Shown here: positions 1 to 5,454 of the stretch, in pieces
Position numbering within the stretch: position 1 is the stretch's first letter
Layout of the letters: every line of letters begins with the position of its first letter
NCBI GenBank assembly: GCA_013812565.1
Contig: JACCTF010000603.1
Coordinates: 1 to 8,756 of the forward strand
DNA length: 8,756 nt
Origin: Pyrinomonadaceae bacterium
GTDB lineage: Bacteria; Acidobacteriota; Blastocatellia; Pyrinomonadales; Pyrinomonadaceae
Reading direction: 5' to 3'
Program-made: the position numbers and the translations under genes
The notes under the pieces: generated by a model
Told to the model about the DNA's origin: nothing
What the model saw: only the letters and a program-made list of their open reading frames with translations
Database searches by the model: none

Positions 1-165
1 CCCCTGACAACCCGTCACACAGAACTCTACGAACAATTCAAAAATAGAAACAGCACCAGCAGCCAACCATAACAGTTCAGGTAGTGGCTCGATCAAAGGC
101 GGAATCACCACCAAAGGGCAGTGGCGAAGACGATGAACATCTTCTTCCCTGTTCAATTCCATCAG
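1..165. other. Left-edge spacer, no gene called
   Basis: This is non-coding as far as I can tell. It lies downstream of the minus-strand gene ending at 166. A short plus-strand open frame from 8 to 136 ends in TGA and reads as a Ser/Asn/Gly-rich peptide finishing in several arginines. It has a stop just before it at 5-7 and no start codon, so I do not call it. A weak hairpin is possible near 125-150 (GAAGA pairing with TCTTC), but no T-run marks a terminator. Confidence 0.4.
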
Positions 166-621
166 CTAACTTGGAACAATTAATTTTGCCGCAGGCAGCA
201 TCGCCGCTTTGCCACGGTGTTGCCAACATCGCCCAGTGCCACGAACTTTGCGCGAACAGGGCGTGCCCCGCTTGGTACGCGCACCGCAGATGTAAACCGT
301 CTCCTGCGCGGCGCTCAGACGTTCATCAGCCTTAATCGGCATGGCACTCACCGGTTGTAATCCACTCTGGAAATTTCCATCGGCAGTAACTGCGTCCGCT
401 TTTCTTTGTTCGATAATCAAAAGCGGCGGGGCAGACCGATTGGCGCGCCCGGCCAGAAAGCCGCCGCCGAAGAGTGCAACGCTTGCGAGCAGCGGCAGAA
501 TAATCCGCGCCCGCCGAAACTCCTTCGCGCACACGGAGCAAAAACTACGGCACGGCCAGAAGCGCCAGCGTCTACGCTCAAACGGTGCGCCACATCCTGT
601 GCAAAAGTTCGGTCGGTACAA
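166..621 (-). CDS. Small zinc-binding membrane-anchored protein, function unknown
   Basis: The predicted protein has 151 residues in three parts. An N-terminal cysteine cluster (C7, C10, C24, C28, C31) reads as a zinc-ribbon-like knuckle. One hydrophobic segment lies at about 39-58. The C-terminal module is C112-x9-C122-x9-C132-x2-H135, built on CGARTKRGTPC and RCWQH. That module resembles the short Cys/His motif of DUF5763-type and phage-associated proteins (CGAxTxxGxPC...RCxxH), a family assignment from memory. The start is TTG at 619-621, chosen because a GGAGG lies 8 bases upstream (630-634, minus strand) and the first zinc pair follows at once. With basic residues before the membrane span, the N-terminal knuckle is probably cytoplasmic and the C-terminal module outside, but this topology is inferred. 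The gene stands alone and diverges from the gene at 947. Function is unknown; metal binding is likely. Confidence 0.8.
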   Translation of the reverse strand: MYRPNFCTGCGAPFERRRWRFWPCRSFCSVCAKEFRRARIILPLLASVALFGGGFLAGRANRSAPPLLIIEQRKADAVTADGNFQSGLQPVSAMPIKADERLSAAQETVYICGARTKRGTPCSRKVRGTGRCWQHRGKAAMLPAAKLIVPS

Positions 622-629
622 GGTGAGGA

Positions 630-634
630 CCTCC
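630..634 (-). promoter_or_regulatory. Shine-Dalgarno that fixes a TTG start
   Basis: The minus strand reads GGAGG here, 8 bases before the TTG at 621-619. No ATG or GTG nearby in this frame has a comparable site. This supports TTG as the true initiation codon of the zinc-binding membrane protein. Confidence 0.7.
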
Positions 635-672
635 GCTCTGGTTAAAGCCTAAACCAAGTGTCGATGAAAGCC

Positions 673-706
673 GCACAGTGTCTCGCACAGTGTCTCGCAT
701 AGTGTC
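673..706. repeat. 12-bp tandem repeat, nearly three copies
   Basis: The unit GCACAGTGTCTC occurs exactly at 673-684 and 685-696. A third, partial copy (GCATAGTGTC) follows at 697-706. It lies in the 5' flank of the minus-strand gene, about 50-85 bases upstream of its start codon. It could be slippage-derived or a set of protein-binding sites. Confidence 0.75.
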
Positions 707-820
707 AGTCGAGAAAAGCGCATCAGTGGCAACAGCCGATGCCCAGGGGGTTTTGATCGCAACGATACACTGTAAGTGGTAGAAGCATCGTTATCTGGTT
801 GTTGCGCACGCGGGCATATG

Positions 821-849
821 TTGCATGTACGATACATGCGTGCTATATT
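821..849 (+). promoter_or_regulatory. Sigma70-type promoter with overlapping palindrome
   Basis: A -35 TTGCAT (821-826) is separated by 17 bases from a -10 TATATT (844-849), preceded by TGC, the extended -10 pattern. A perfect 7-bp inverted repeat, GCATGTA-CGA-TACATGC (823-839), covers most of the -35 and the spacer. This is the usual placement of a repressor operator. The predicted transcript would start near 856 and run about 90 bases before the ATG at 947. Promoter and palindrome are read directly; repression is inference. Confidence 0.55.
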
Positions 850-946
850 CCTTTACCCTAAAAGTAAGACCCATTTGGCAATGATCCGGTCCGCTTAGAG
901 CACGGGCGTTTGCTGAACCGTTGAAGCGTTGTAACTGTTTTGGTTC

Positions 947-1558
947 ATGCGTTTAAAACTTTATTGTAACCGCTATGAGCATTTCAAAGATCCTTTGGTC
1001 TGCTCGGTCAATTGTGTCTACCGCACGCGCTGCCAAGATTTCGCGCTCTTTTATGACGAGCGTCGCGACGAAATAGACGCGCTTGTTGCCGATTATTATC
1101 AAACACGATCCACTAACGAGCCGCGTTCTGCTTCGCCTGCGCCAATAGCCACCGTTGCTGACGTGCTCACGCTAATACGTTTGGAGGTTAAGAAGGAAAT
1201 GTCCGAAGTTGTATACATTTGGATAGGTGCTGACGACCGCGCCGAATTAGTCGAGACTGAAGAAGTGCTGCGTCGTGCTGAACGAGGTGCGAAGGCTAAA
1301 CACATTTACAAAGTTGCACAGGAGATGGAGCTGCGTTTTCAACTCGTGCCGCGCAAACGAATTGAAAAAGCTAAACGCATCGTCGCCGTCGAGGCAGAAC
1401 GCGCCGCCTCTCGCCGCTCGCGCCTTCGTCCTGTAACTACCATTACCCAACCGGATGAGGATCATCGGACACCGATGACACCCATTACATCGACAGAACA
1501 ACAGCCCGCAACCCCGGTGCGGCCGCGCCGCTCACGGGTCGCCAAGGCTAGTGGCTAA
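947..1558 (+). CDS. Unrecognised soluble protein with N-terminal four-cysteine motif
   Basis: The 203-residue protein has no signal peptide or membrane segment. Its first 30 residues carry C7-x11-C19-x3-C23-x5-C29 among aromatic and basic residues, a spacing that could hold zinc or an iron-sulfur cluster. The middle (about 68-150) is an alpha/beta-looking segment rich in Glu, Arg and Lys, with VVYIWIG as a likely beta strand followed by long charged helices. From about 155 the chain is Arg/Pro/Thr-rich and probably disordered, ending in a basic tail that could contact nucleic acid. No good Shine-Dalgarno precedes the ATG, but the cysteine motif begins right after it and a well-formed promoter lies upstream. 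I do not recognise the family; a DNA- or RNA-associated metal-binding role is only a guess. Confidence 0.75.
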   Translation: MRLKLYCNRYEHFKDPLVCSVNCVYRTRCQDFALFYDERRDEIDALVADYYQTRSTNEPRSASPAPIATVADVLTLIRLEVKKEMSEVVYIWIGADDRAELVETEEVLRRAERGAKAKHIYKVAQEMELRFQLVPRKRIEKAKRIVAVEAERAASRRSRLRPVTTITQPDEDHRTPMTPITSTEQQPATPVRPRRSRVAKASG

Positions 1559-1574
1559 TTGAAGACAAGTCGGC

Positions 1575-1651
1575 AGTCCGAGGTCCGAAGTCAGCAACCA
1601 AGCCGCCGCCAGCCATCACTGACTGCATCCTCCGGCTCTGGACCTCGGACT
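1575..1651. repeat. Inverted repeat built from a 7-bp iterated unit
   Basis: AGTCCGAGGTCC (1575-1586) is perfectly complementary to GGACCTCGGACT (1640-1651), with 53 bases between. Each arm is made of a repeated heptamer, GTCCGA plus a purine, and its reverse complement. The right arm is followed by a T-rich stretch (about 1657-1662), so it could act as a terminator of the gene ending at 1558. It may also be a copy of a dispersed intergenic repeat. Confidence 0.6.
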
Positions 1652-1668
1652 TCGGGCTTTTCGACGGC

Positions 1669-1698
1669 TTGCAAATCCTTGTGCTCTCCTTGCATACT
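1669..1698 (+). promoter_or_regulatory. Weak promoter candidate for VWA gene
   Basis: TTGCAA (1669-1674) and CATACT (1693-1698) are 18 bases apart and lie about 30 bases before the ATG at 1726. The match to consensus is only moderate, so this is tentative. Confidence 0.25.
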
Positions 1699-1725
1699 TG
1701 TGCCTGAAAGCAGTTATTTCTGGCG

Positions 1726-2757
1726 ATGATCCTTCTTCAATCCTTTTGTAGACACCTTCCCCGAAGACATGTTTGGATGACGCTTGCTTTGCTGTTGTGC
1801 GTCTGCGCAACAGCACGCGCGCAGAACACCGACGACGATGTGGTGCGGGTCGAGTCCAATCTAGTTCAACTCAACGTCGGTGTCGCCGACCGCAGGGGTC
1901 AAGCAATTACCAACCTTTCGCGCGACGACTTTGTGATTTTTGAAGATGGTGTGCAGCAAAAGCTGGTCAGCTTTGAACCCGCCTCAGCGCCCTTTAGTTT
2001 GGTTCTGTTACTCGATGTATCTGGTTCGACCTCAAGCTTTCGCTCAACACTCAAGCAAGCAGCTCTGCGCTTTATCGATGCTCTCGCGCCCGAAGACCGT
2101 GTGATGGTGGTCGCCTTTAACAATCGAACTGAAATGCTGACGCGCTTCACGGTTGATCGACGTAAGATCGCTGAAGGCATCTTTCGCGCGGAGGGGCGCG
2201 GCACCACCGAACTTTACAAAGCGTTACGTTATGCGCTGGATCAACTCGCTAACGAAGGCAAACGCCGCAAAGCCATTATCGTGTTGACCGACGGTCTTGA
2301 TACACAGATGCGCAACGGAGATCGCGCGGCGGCGGCGAATGCTACCAGCAGTGAAGAAGCCGTGGCGGCGATCAAACCCGAGGCCAATCCGACGCTCAAC
2401 GCAGTGCTTGATATGGCTGACCGGCAAGGCGCAACCATTTATCCGCTGGCGCTACCTTCGGGCGACCCCAAGCGCCTTCCCATTATTACTCCGCAGCTCA
2501 CGGCCATCTACGCATCTGCGCGCGTGCGTTTGCAAAGGCTTGCCGACCGGACGGGCGGGCGACAGCACGAGATCGAACGGTTAGAGGATTTAGGCAGACT
2601 CTACGCCGAAGTCGCCGCCGATTTGCGCACGCTGTACAGCGTCGCCTACCAACCTGCCGGTGCTCGCGCGCGCGATGGGCGCTGGCACGCCATCCGCATC
2701 GAGGTTAAGCGCCAAGACTTGATTGCACGCACACGCCAAGGCTACTTCGCCCGCTAA
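1726..2757 (+). CDS. Secreted VWA-domain protein (VWFA-related Acidobacterial type)
   Basis: The 343-residue protein starts with a Sec signal: a basic stretch (RRH near 13-15), a hydrophobic core at about 18-29, and a likely cut after ATARA at 32. Residues 38-85 form the beta-rich lead-in typical of acidobacterial VWA proteins (VQLNVGV, DDFVIFEDGVQQ). The von Willebrand A domain follows at about 90-310. Its metal-binding MIDAS is complete: DVSGS (D97, S99, S101), a threonine at 160/161, and TDG (D189). The C-terminus ends in GYFAR, a usual close for this family. The fold binds a divalent cation and mediates protein contacts outside the cytoplasm; the ligand is unknown. The ATG at 1726 has little ribosome binding site. 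An in-frame ATG at 1777 (residue 18) sits at the edge of the hydrophobic core and would lose the basic region, so I keep 1726. It appears to be a single-gene unit. Confidence 0.9.
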   Translation: MILLQSFCRHLPRRHVWMTLALLLCVCATARAQNTDDDVVRVESNLVQLNVGVADRRGQAITNLSRDDFVIFEDGVQQKLVSFEPASAPFSLVLLLDVSGSTSSFRSTLKQAALRFIDALAPEDRVMVVAFNNRTEMLTRFTVDRRKIAEGIFRAEGRGTTELYKALRYALDQLANEGKRRKAIIVLTDGLDTQMRNGDRAAAANATSSEEAVAAIKPEANPTLNAVLDMADRQGATIYPLALPSGDPKRLPIITPQLTAIYASARVRLQRLADRTGGRQHEIERLEDLGRLYAEVAADLRTLYSVAYQPAGARARDGRWHAIRIEVKRQDLIARTRQGYFAR

Positions 2758-3062
2758 GAAACTCCCCATCGCCCAACAACTATCCCGGGCGGCAAACCAG
2801 CTACACCAACGCTCCCGAATTCGCACGCCGAACCAGTGTTAGAGTTCACACTCCACACGCCAGCACCGCTATAAAGTACAACGGTAACGAGGCGGGGCTG
2901 CCTATTACGGTCCGCTTACCACCGAGCGGTGTCTCAACTCACGCTTTTACTGCCATCTGGAACATCTCGCGCTTTGCGACTTTCTTACCCTTACAGAAGG
3001 CGCCCTTCCGCCTGCGCGCAGTGGGACTATCGGCACTTCCGTTATAGTAAAGAAGAGCAATC
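2758..3062. other. Intergenic region with long startless open frame
   Basis: No gene can be called in these 305 bases. One plus-strand frame stays open from the end of the VWA gene to a TAG at 3045-3047. Its last 65 or so codons read like ordinary protein (for example GLPITVRLPPSG and AFTAIWNISRF), but I find no usable start codon. It could be a gene remnant or chance in GC-rich DNA. A promoter candidate lies at 2845-2875. Confidence 0.4.
2845..2875 (+). promoter_or_regulatory. Promoter candidate upstream of the gene at 3063
   Basis: TTCACA (2845-2850, one mismatch to TTGACA) is followed after 19 bases by TATAAA (2870-2875). Both boxes are good but the spacing is longer than the preferred 17. 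The leader to the ATG at 3063 would be about 180 bases. Confidence 0.35.
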
Positions 3063-3740
3063 ATGAACCAACGAATTTCCCCAAGGACCTACACATTTAC
3101 TGTGCTATGTACGATGCTCACTTTGTTGTGGGTTGGCGCGCCGGCGAGTGCCGCCATGCAACAGCAAGCCATCGAGCGAACGAGCGGCCCCCGTAGCAAC
3201 TCAGCGCCGCCGACAGCCAACGCATTGCTTGGGGTCAGCAGTGATCCTTTTATCTTGCTCGCAGAAGAAACGGCGGCGGGGAAAAGTTTCAATATCAACT
3301 TCCGCCGCACGGAGATGGACGCGAAAGCCGAGGCAACGGCTCAGGTAGCGGTACGTGGGCAGACGCTCTTAGTGCGGCTGCGCGCGCGCAACCTGCCGCT
3401 GCCTTCACACTTCGAAGTGCCGCGCTATGCATTATGGGTTTATCTCACGAACTACCAAGTGAAGATGTATATCGGCGACTTACCCGTGACGCCAACCGGC
3501 AGGCCAAACCAGGGCGACATCACGAGGCGCGGTGAGTCCGACAGTGCCTACCAGTTCCCCGGCCTGCCTCCGGGTGCGGTCTTCGGCGGATTGCTGCTAA
3601 CGGCTGAACCAGCGCGCTACACACCGGTCATCAATCAGGCGTTGCGGCCTTTGTTGATTGGTCTCATTTCGGAGCTGAACATAGAGAATAGCGCGGAGAT
3701 GATGGCCCCCGCCGAGGCATCAATTATTGCTCCGAAGTAG
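3063..3740 (+). CDS. Secreted protein, possible RskA-like beta-domain
   Basis: The protein has 225 residues. A Sec signal occupies about 1-31, with hydrophobic core TVLCTMLTLLWVG and a likely cut after ASA. A low-complexity linker (about 32-60) precedes a beta-rich domain at about 75-190. That domain has alternating hydrophobic strands (TLLVRLRARNLPLP, YALWVYLTN), then FPGLPPGAVFGGLLLTAEPARYTP. The order of a Leu/Trp strand, a Leu-Pro-Pro-Gly turn and a final LTAEP-x3-TP resembles the extracytoplasmic domain of RskA/anti-sigma-K proteins (xLW..., VTLEPxGGxxTP). Unlike those it has a cleavable signal and no internal membrane span or sigma-binding helices. A free periplasmic domain is therefore the best description, and the link is inferred. 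GAAGAG at 3052-3057 is a fair ribosome binding site 5 bases before the ATG. No sigma-factor gene is adjacent. Confidence 0.75.
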   Translation: MNQRISPRTYTFTVLCTMLTLLWVGAPASAAMQQQAIERTSGPRSNSAPPTANALLGVSSDPFILLAEETAAGKSFNINFRRTEMDAKAEATAQVAVRGQTLLVRLRARNLPLPSHFEVPRYALWVYLTNYQVKMYIGDLPVTPTGRPNQGDITRRGESDSAYQFPGLPPGAVFGGLLLTAEPARYTPVINQALRPLLIGLISELNIENSAEMMAPAEASIIAPK

Positions 3741-3868
3741 CGGCGCGAGGCAAGCTTTGCTGGCCCGGCAGAGTAGTGTGCGAAGCACGCCTAAGTGTTA
3801 GCACCACCCTCGCCGACCCATCAGCCATAGTTCACTTGGGTGTTTAATTAAGGCTATCCTGAGTTGAA

Positions 3869-3897
3869 TTGCATCACCTCCTTTGCTGTGTTATAAA
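3869..3897 (+). promoter_or_regulatory. Extended -10 sigma70 promoter for the YdjM-type gene
   Basis: TTGCAT (3869-3874), a 17-base spacer and TATAAA (3892-3897) preceded by TGT make a near-ideal promoter. Transcription would start near 3904, leaving about an 84-base leader with a CT-rich segment before the ATG at 3988. It uses the same -35 hexamer and spacing as the promoter at 821-849. Confidence 0.6.
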
Positions 3898-3987
3898 ATG
3901 CTTGCGGACATTGTTGGATGTTCGGGACCCCTCCCACTCCCTCACAATCAAGTTCAATCTTCATAGCAATTCCTTTTACAAACTCAT

Positions 3988-4575
3988 ATGCCTTATCCGA
4001 TTGCTCATGGCTTATTAGCAGCCAGCCTCGTTGCCGCTACATCCTCAGAAAAACCATTACTTCGCAACTGGAAAATCTTGCTGCTGTGCGCTGCGCTCGG
4101 CAATTTGCCCGATTGCGACTTCTTCTTCGTGTGGATTCTGCACATGGGGAGAAGTTGGCACCGTGCCTTTTCTCATTCCATTGTTTTCAGTTTAATGATT
4201 GGGTTCGGTTTGGCTATGCTGCTGGCATGGCTCTCCAAACAACCATTCAAACGCACAAACGCATGGCTGTTAACCGGCGCGATTCTTTCCCATACGCTGC
4301 TCGATATAGCCACCACGCGCTCAGCCGTTTCAGGTGCGCAAGTTCTATGGCCTTTCTCCAATCAGCGTTTTGCCCTCAACCTGTTCCCCTACAACGGCAT
4401 TGAAAGTTTTCTCCACCGTAACACACTGGTTGAATCGATTGAAGGCGCGTTCTATTTTTGCTTAACGGAGCTAGTGCTGTTCGGCACCATCTTCTGTTTG
4501 GCGAGACTATCACGCAGTTTCTTTGAGCGTTTTTCGCAATTGGTTTACGGCGAGTTCCCAAGCAGCAGCAACTAA
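3988..4575 (+). CDS. Membrane-bound metal-dependent hydrolase, YdjM/DUF457 family
   Basis: The 195-residue inner-membrane protein carries the conserved metal-ligand pattern of the YdjM (DUF457) family. It has H7 in AHGLLA, LPDCD (D42, D44), HRAFSHS (H58, H63), SHTLLD (H102, D106) and WPFS (W121, P122). Hydrophobic segments fall at about 27-50, 64-82, 92-108 and 152-178, giving roughly four membrane spans with the His/Asp residues near one membrane face. Length is normal for the family. The family is assigned to metal-dependent hydrolases from these residues, and the E. coli member YdjM is LexA-regulated; no substrate is known to me. No Shine-Dalgarno precedes the ATG, but H7 lies 6 residues in and fits the family start. 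An extended -10 promoter lies 90 bases upstream and a long hairpin follows the stop, so it looks monocistronic. I see no obvious LexA-type site. Confidence 0.87.
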   Translation: MPYPIAHGLLAASLVAATSSEKPLLRNWKILLLCAALGNLPDCDFFFVWILHMGRSWHRAFSHSIVFSLMIGFGLAMLLAWLSKQPFKRTNAWLLTGAILSHTLLDIATTRSAVSGAQVLWPFSNQRFALNLFPYNGIESFLHRNTLVESIEGAFYFCLTELVLFGTIFCLARLSRSFFERFSQLVYGEFPSSSN

Positions 4576-4606
4576 AATCGAAGCGTAGAAGATTCAGTCA
4601 CGCATC

Positions 4607-4705
4607 CACAAAGCGACACGAAGAAGCGGCGCAGATCGAACAGACACAGAGTTGTTAATCAGCTTTGTGTCTGTTCTGCTTGATGCTCCTTCGTGTCCTT
4701 TTGCG
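4607..4705. repeat. Long imperfect inverted repeat, MITE- or REP-like
   Basis: The inner stem pairs 4638-4651 (GAACAGACACAGAG) with 4663-4676 (CTTTGTGTCTGTTC). There is one G-T pair in 14 and an 11-base loop. The outer stem pairs GACACGAAG (4615-4623) with CTTCGTGTC (4689-4697), and weaker pairing continues to about 4607 and 4705. The unpaired middle (about 4624-4637 and 4677-4688) breaks the symmetry. It begins about 30 bases after the upstream stop, so it may end transcription in both directions. The size and symmetry also suit a small non-autonomous repeat element. Confidence 0.7.
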
Positions 4706-4749
4706 CATTGCTCATGTGTTCCATTCTTGTAAGTTTCGAACAACAGCAG

Positions 4750-4923
4750 TTACTGATAATAGTAACCAGGGCCAGTGAGTTCTCGGTTGAAGTGGCATGT
4801 GAAACAGGCATGTGAAGTTGCACGAGACGAGAGCGGTCTGTGTTGGCTGTGCTGGCCGCTATCCACAGGCTCGGGGCCTCGTGCTACTGTGAGAACTGCA
4901 TGGCCCTGAATGGTGATCCTGGA
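4750..4923 (-). pseudogene. Possible C-terminal remnant with CxxCH haem motif
   Basis: A minus-strand frame is open for 57 codons between an in-frame TAG (4924-4926) and a TAA (4750-4752). Its last residues read SHACFTCHFNRELTGPGYYYQ split as a CFTCH haem-binding motif, an NRE stretch and a GPGYYYQ tail. That resembles the end of a c-type cytochrome. There is no ATG, and the region upstream on that strand is not coding. Either a cytochrome gene has decayed, leaving its tail, or the motif is coincidence. I cannot tell from one sequence. Confidence 0.25.
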
Positions 4924-4947
4924 CTATCGCCGTGGACTCAGGAAAGT

Positions 4948-4956
4948 TGTTATACT
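4948..4956 (+). promoter_or_regulatory. Extended -10 promoter element for the 5016 operon
   Basis: TATACT (4951-4956) is preceded directly by TGT, but no recognisable -35 lies 16-18 bases upstream. Extended -10 elements can work without a -35. The predicted leader is about 53 bases, and the gene's ribosome binding site (AGGA, 5003-5006) lies within it. Confidence 0.45.
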
Positions 4957-5015
4957 GGCGCGCTTATTACTCATCAAGCGAGCAACAACTCGTGTAGATC
5001 ATAGGAAAAAATTCG

Positions 5016-5447
5016 ATGAACAAACCAACAGTGAAACTCTGTGGTTTCATGTTAAGTTGTGCCGTCATGCCAGCCATCGTAGCCAACGCAACACATCAGC
5101 TACAAGCCCAAACTCAAGCTCAGACGCAAGCCCAGACGCAAACTAAACCACAGCTTGTCGAAGGAACTTACGATGCTGAGGTCGTCGCCGACGGTCAAGG
5201 CACACTGCCTTTTATGCTTATCGTCAAGCGCGACGGAGAGAAATTGACGACCGAGGTAAAAGAGGGTGGTGACATCAACATCACCGGCATCACGCTCGAT
5301 GGAGAGAACGTGAAACTGTCAGCGACCTATCAGGGCGATCCATTTGAACTGCCGGGCAAATTGATGGAGAACGCTATGGGCGGCAAATGGGCGGCCGGTG
5401 GATTCGCTGGAACGTGGTCAGCAAAGAAACGCGCTGAGAAGAAGTGA
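5016..5447 (+). CDS. Small secreted protein with QAQT repeats, function unknown
   Basis: The 143-residue protein has a Sec signal (about 1-25, cut near ANA). A linker follows of three QAQT repeats (residues 30-41) plus QT. The mature domain (about 45-136) is beta-rich, with YDAEVVADGQGTLPF, LIVKRDGEKL, ITGITLDGENV, LSATYQGDPFELPG and a final FAGTWSAKK. Short strands joined by Gly-Asp turns and ending in GTW suggest a small beta-barrel or sandwich, somewhat lipocalin-like, possibly binding a small ligand. No enzymatic residues stand out. AGGA lies 9 bases before the ATG. The next gene starts 7 bases after the stop, so the two are probably co-transcribed. I do not recognise a named family, and the fold guess is inference. 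Confidence 0.8.
   Translation: MNKPTVKLCGFMLSCAVMPAIVANATHQLQAQTQAQTQAQTQTKPQLVEGTYDAEVVADGQGTLPFMLIVKRDGEKLTTEVKEGGDINITGITLDGENVKLSATYQGDPFELPGKLMENAMGGKWAAGGFAGTWSAKKRAEKK
5103..5138 (+). repeat. In-frame 12-bp tandem repeat coding for QAQT
   Basis: Three 12-base units code for Gln-Ala-Gln-Thr inside the gene at 5016. The second and third units differ by one base and the first by three. Being a multiple of three, copy-number change would lengthen or shorten the linker without shifting the frame. Confidence 0.8.
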
Positions 5448-5449
5448 GG
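5446..5449 (+). promoter_or_regulatory. Ribosome binding site overlapping the upstream stop
   Basis: GAGG overlaps the TGA stop (5445-5447) of the upstream gene and lies 5 bases before the ATG at 5455. It selects that ATG over an in-frame ATG at 5398 inside the upstream gene, and suggests translational coupling. Confidence 0.65.
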
Positions 5450-5454
5450 CTTAT

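Larger units (their letters stand above)
622..946. other. Divergent intergenic region with repeat, hairpin and promoter
   Basis: These 325 bases separate the minus-strand gene at 166-621 from the plus-strand gene at 947. They hold a 12-bp tandem repeat (673-706), a weak inverted repeat (AACGAT at 761-766 and ATCGTT at 787-792) and a promoter with a palindrome (821-849). I could not find a convincing promoter for the minus-strand gene. A 62-codon minus-strand frame at 649-837 runs through both the repeat and the palindrome and looks like chance. Confidence 0.6.
1559..1725. other. Spacer holding an inverted repeat
   Basis: Non-coding. It contains the 1575-1651 inverted repeat, described separately, which may end transcription of the upstream gene. 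A weak promoter candidate for the VWA gene lies at 1669-1698. Confidence 0.5.
4576..5015. other. Long intergenic region with hairpin, CxxCH fragment and promoter
   Basis: These 440 bases contain the long imperfect inverted repeat (4607-4705), a short perfect inverted repeat (GTTACT 4749-4754, AGTAAC 4761-4766) and a 10-bp direct repeat (GGCATGTGAA at 4794-4803 and 4807-4816). They also hold a minus-strand open frame ending at 4750 with a haem-type motif, and the promoter of the gene at 5016. No intact gene is visible. Confidence 0.6.

Noticed and set aside
8..136. Plus-strand Ser/Asn/Gly-rich open frame at the left edge
   Set aside because: A stop lies directly before it at 5-7 and it has no start codon; it would need a frameshift to belong to a real gene.
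761..792. Inverted repeat AACGAT/ATCGTT as regulatory site
   Set aside because: Six-base arms with a 20-base loop are expected by chance in a spacer this size.
649..837. Minus-strand 62-codon open frame
   Set aside because: It is made largely from the 12-bp tandem repeat and the promoter palindrome, has no ribosome binding site, and reads unlike a protein.
3765..3795. Hairpin (GTGTGC with GCACGC) after the gene ending at 3740 as terminator
   Set aside because: Only 6 pairs including one G-U, and no T-run follows.
3918..4403. 161-codon plus-strand frame overlapping the YdjM-type gene
   Set aside because: Shadow frame; the overlapping 3988-4575 frame carries all the conserved His/Asp motifs.
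5398..5454. Upstream ATG for the five-helix membrane protein
   Set aside because: It lies inside the preceding gene and adds a hydrophilic leader; the ATG at 5455 has a well-placed GAGG.
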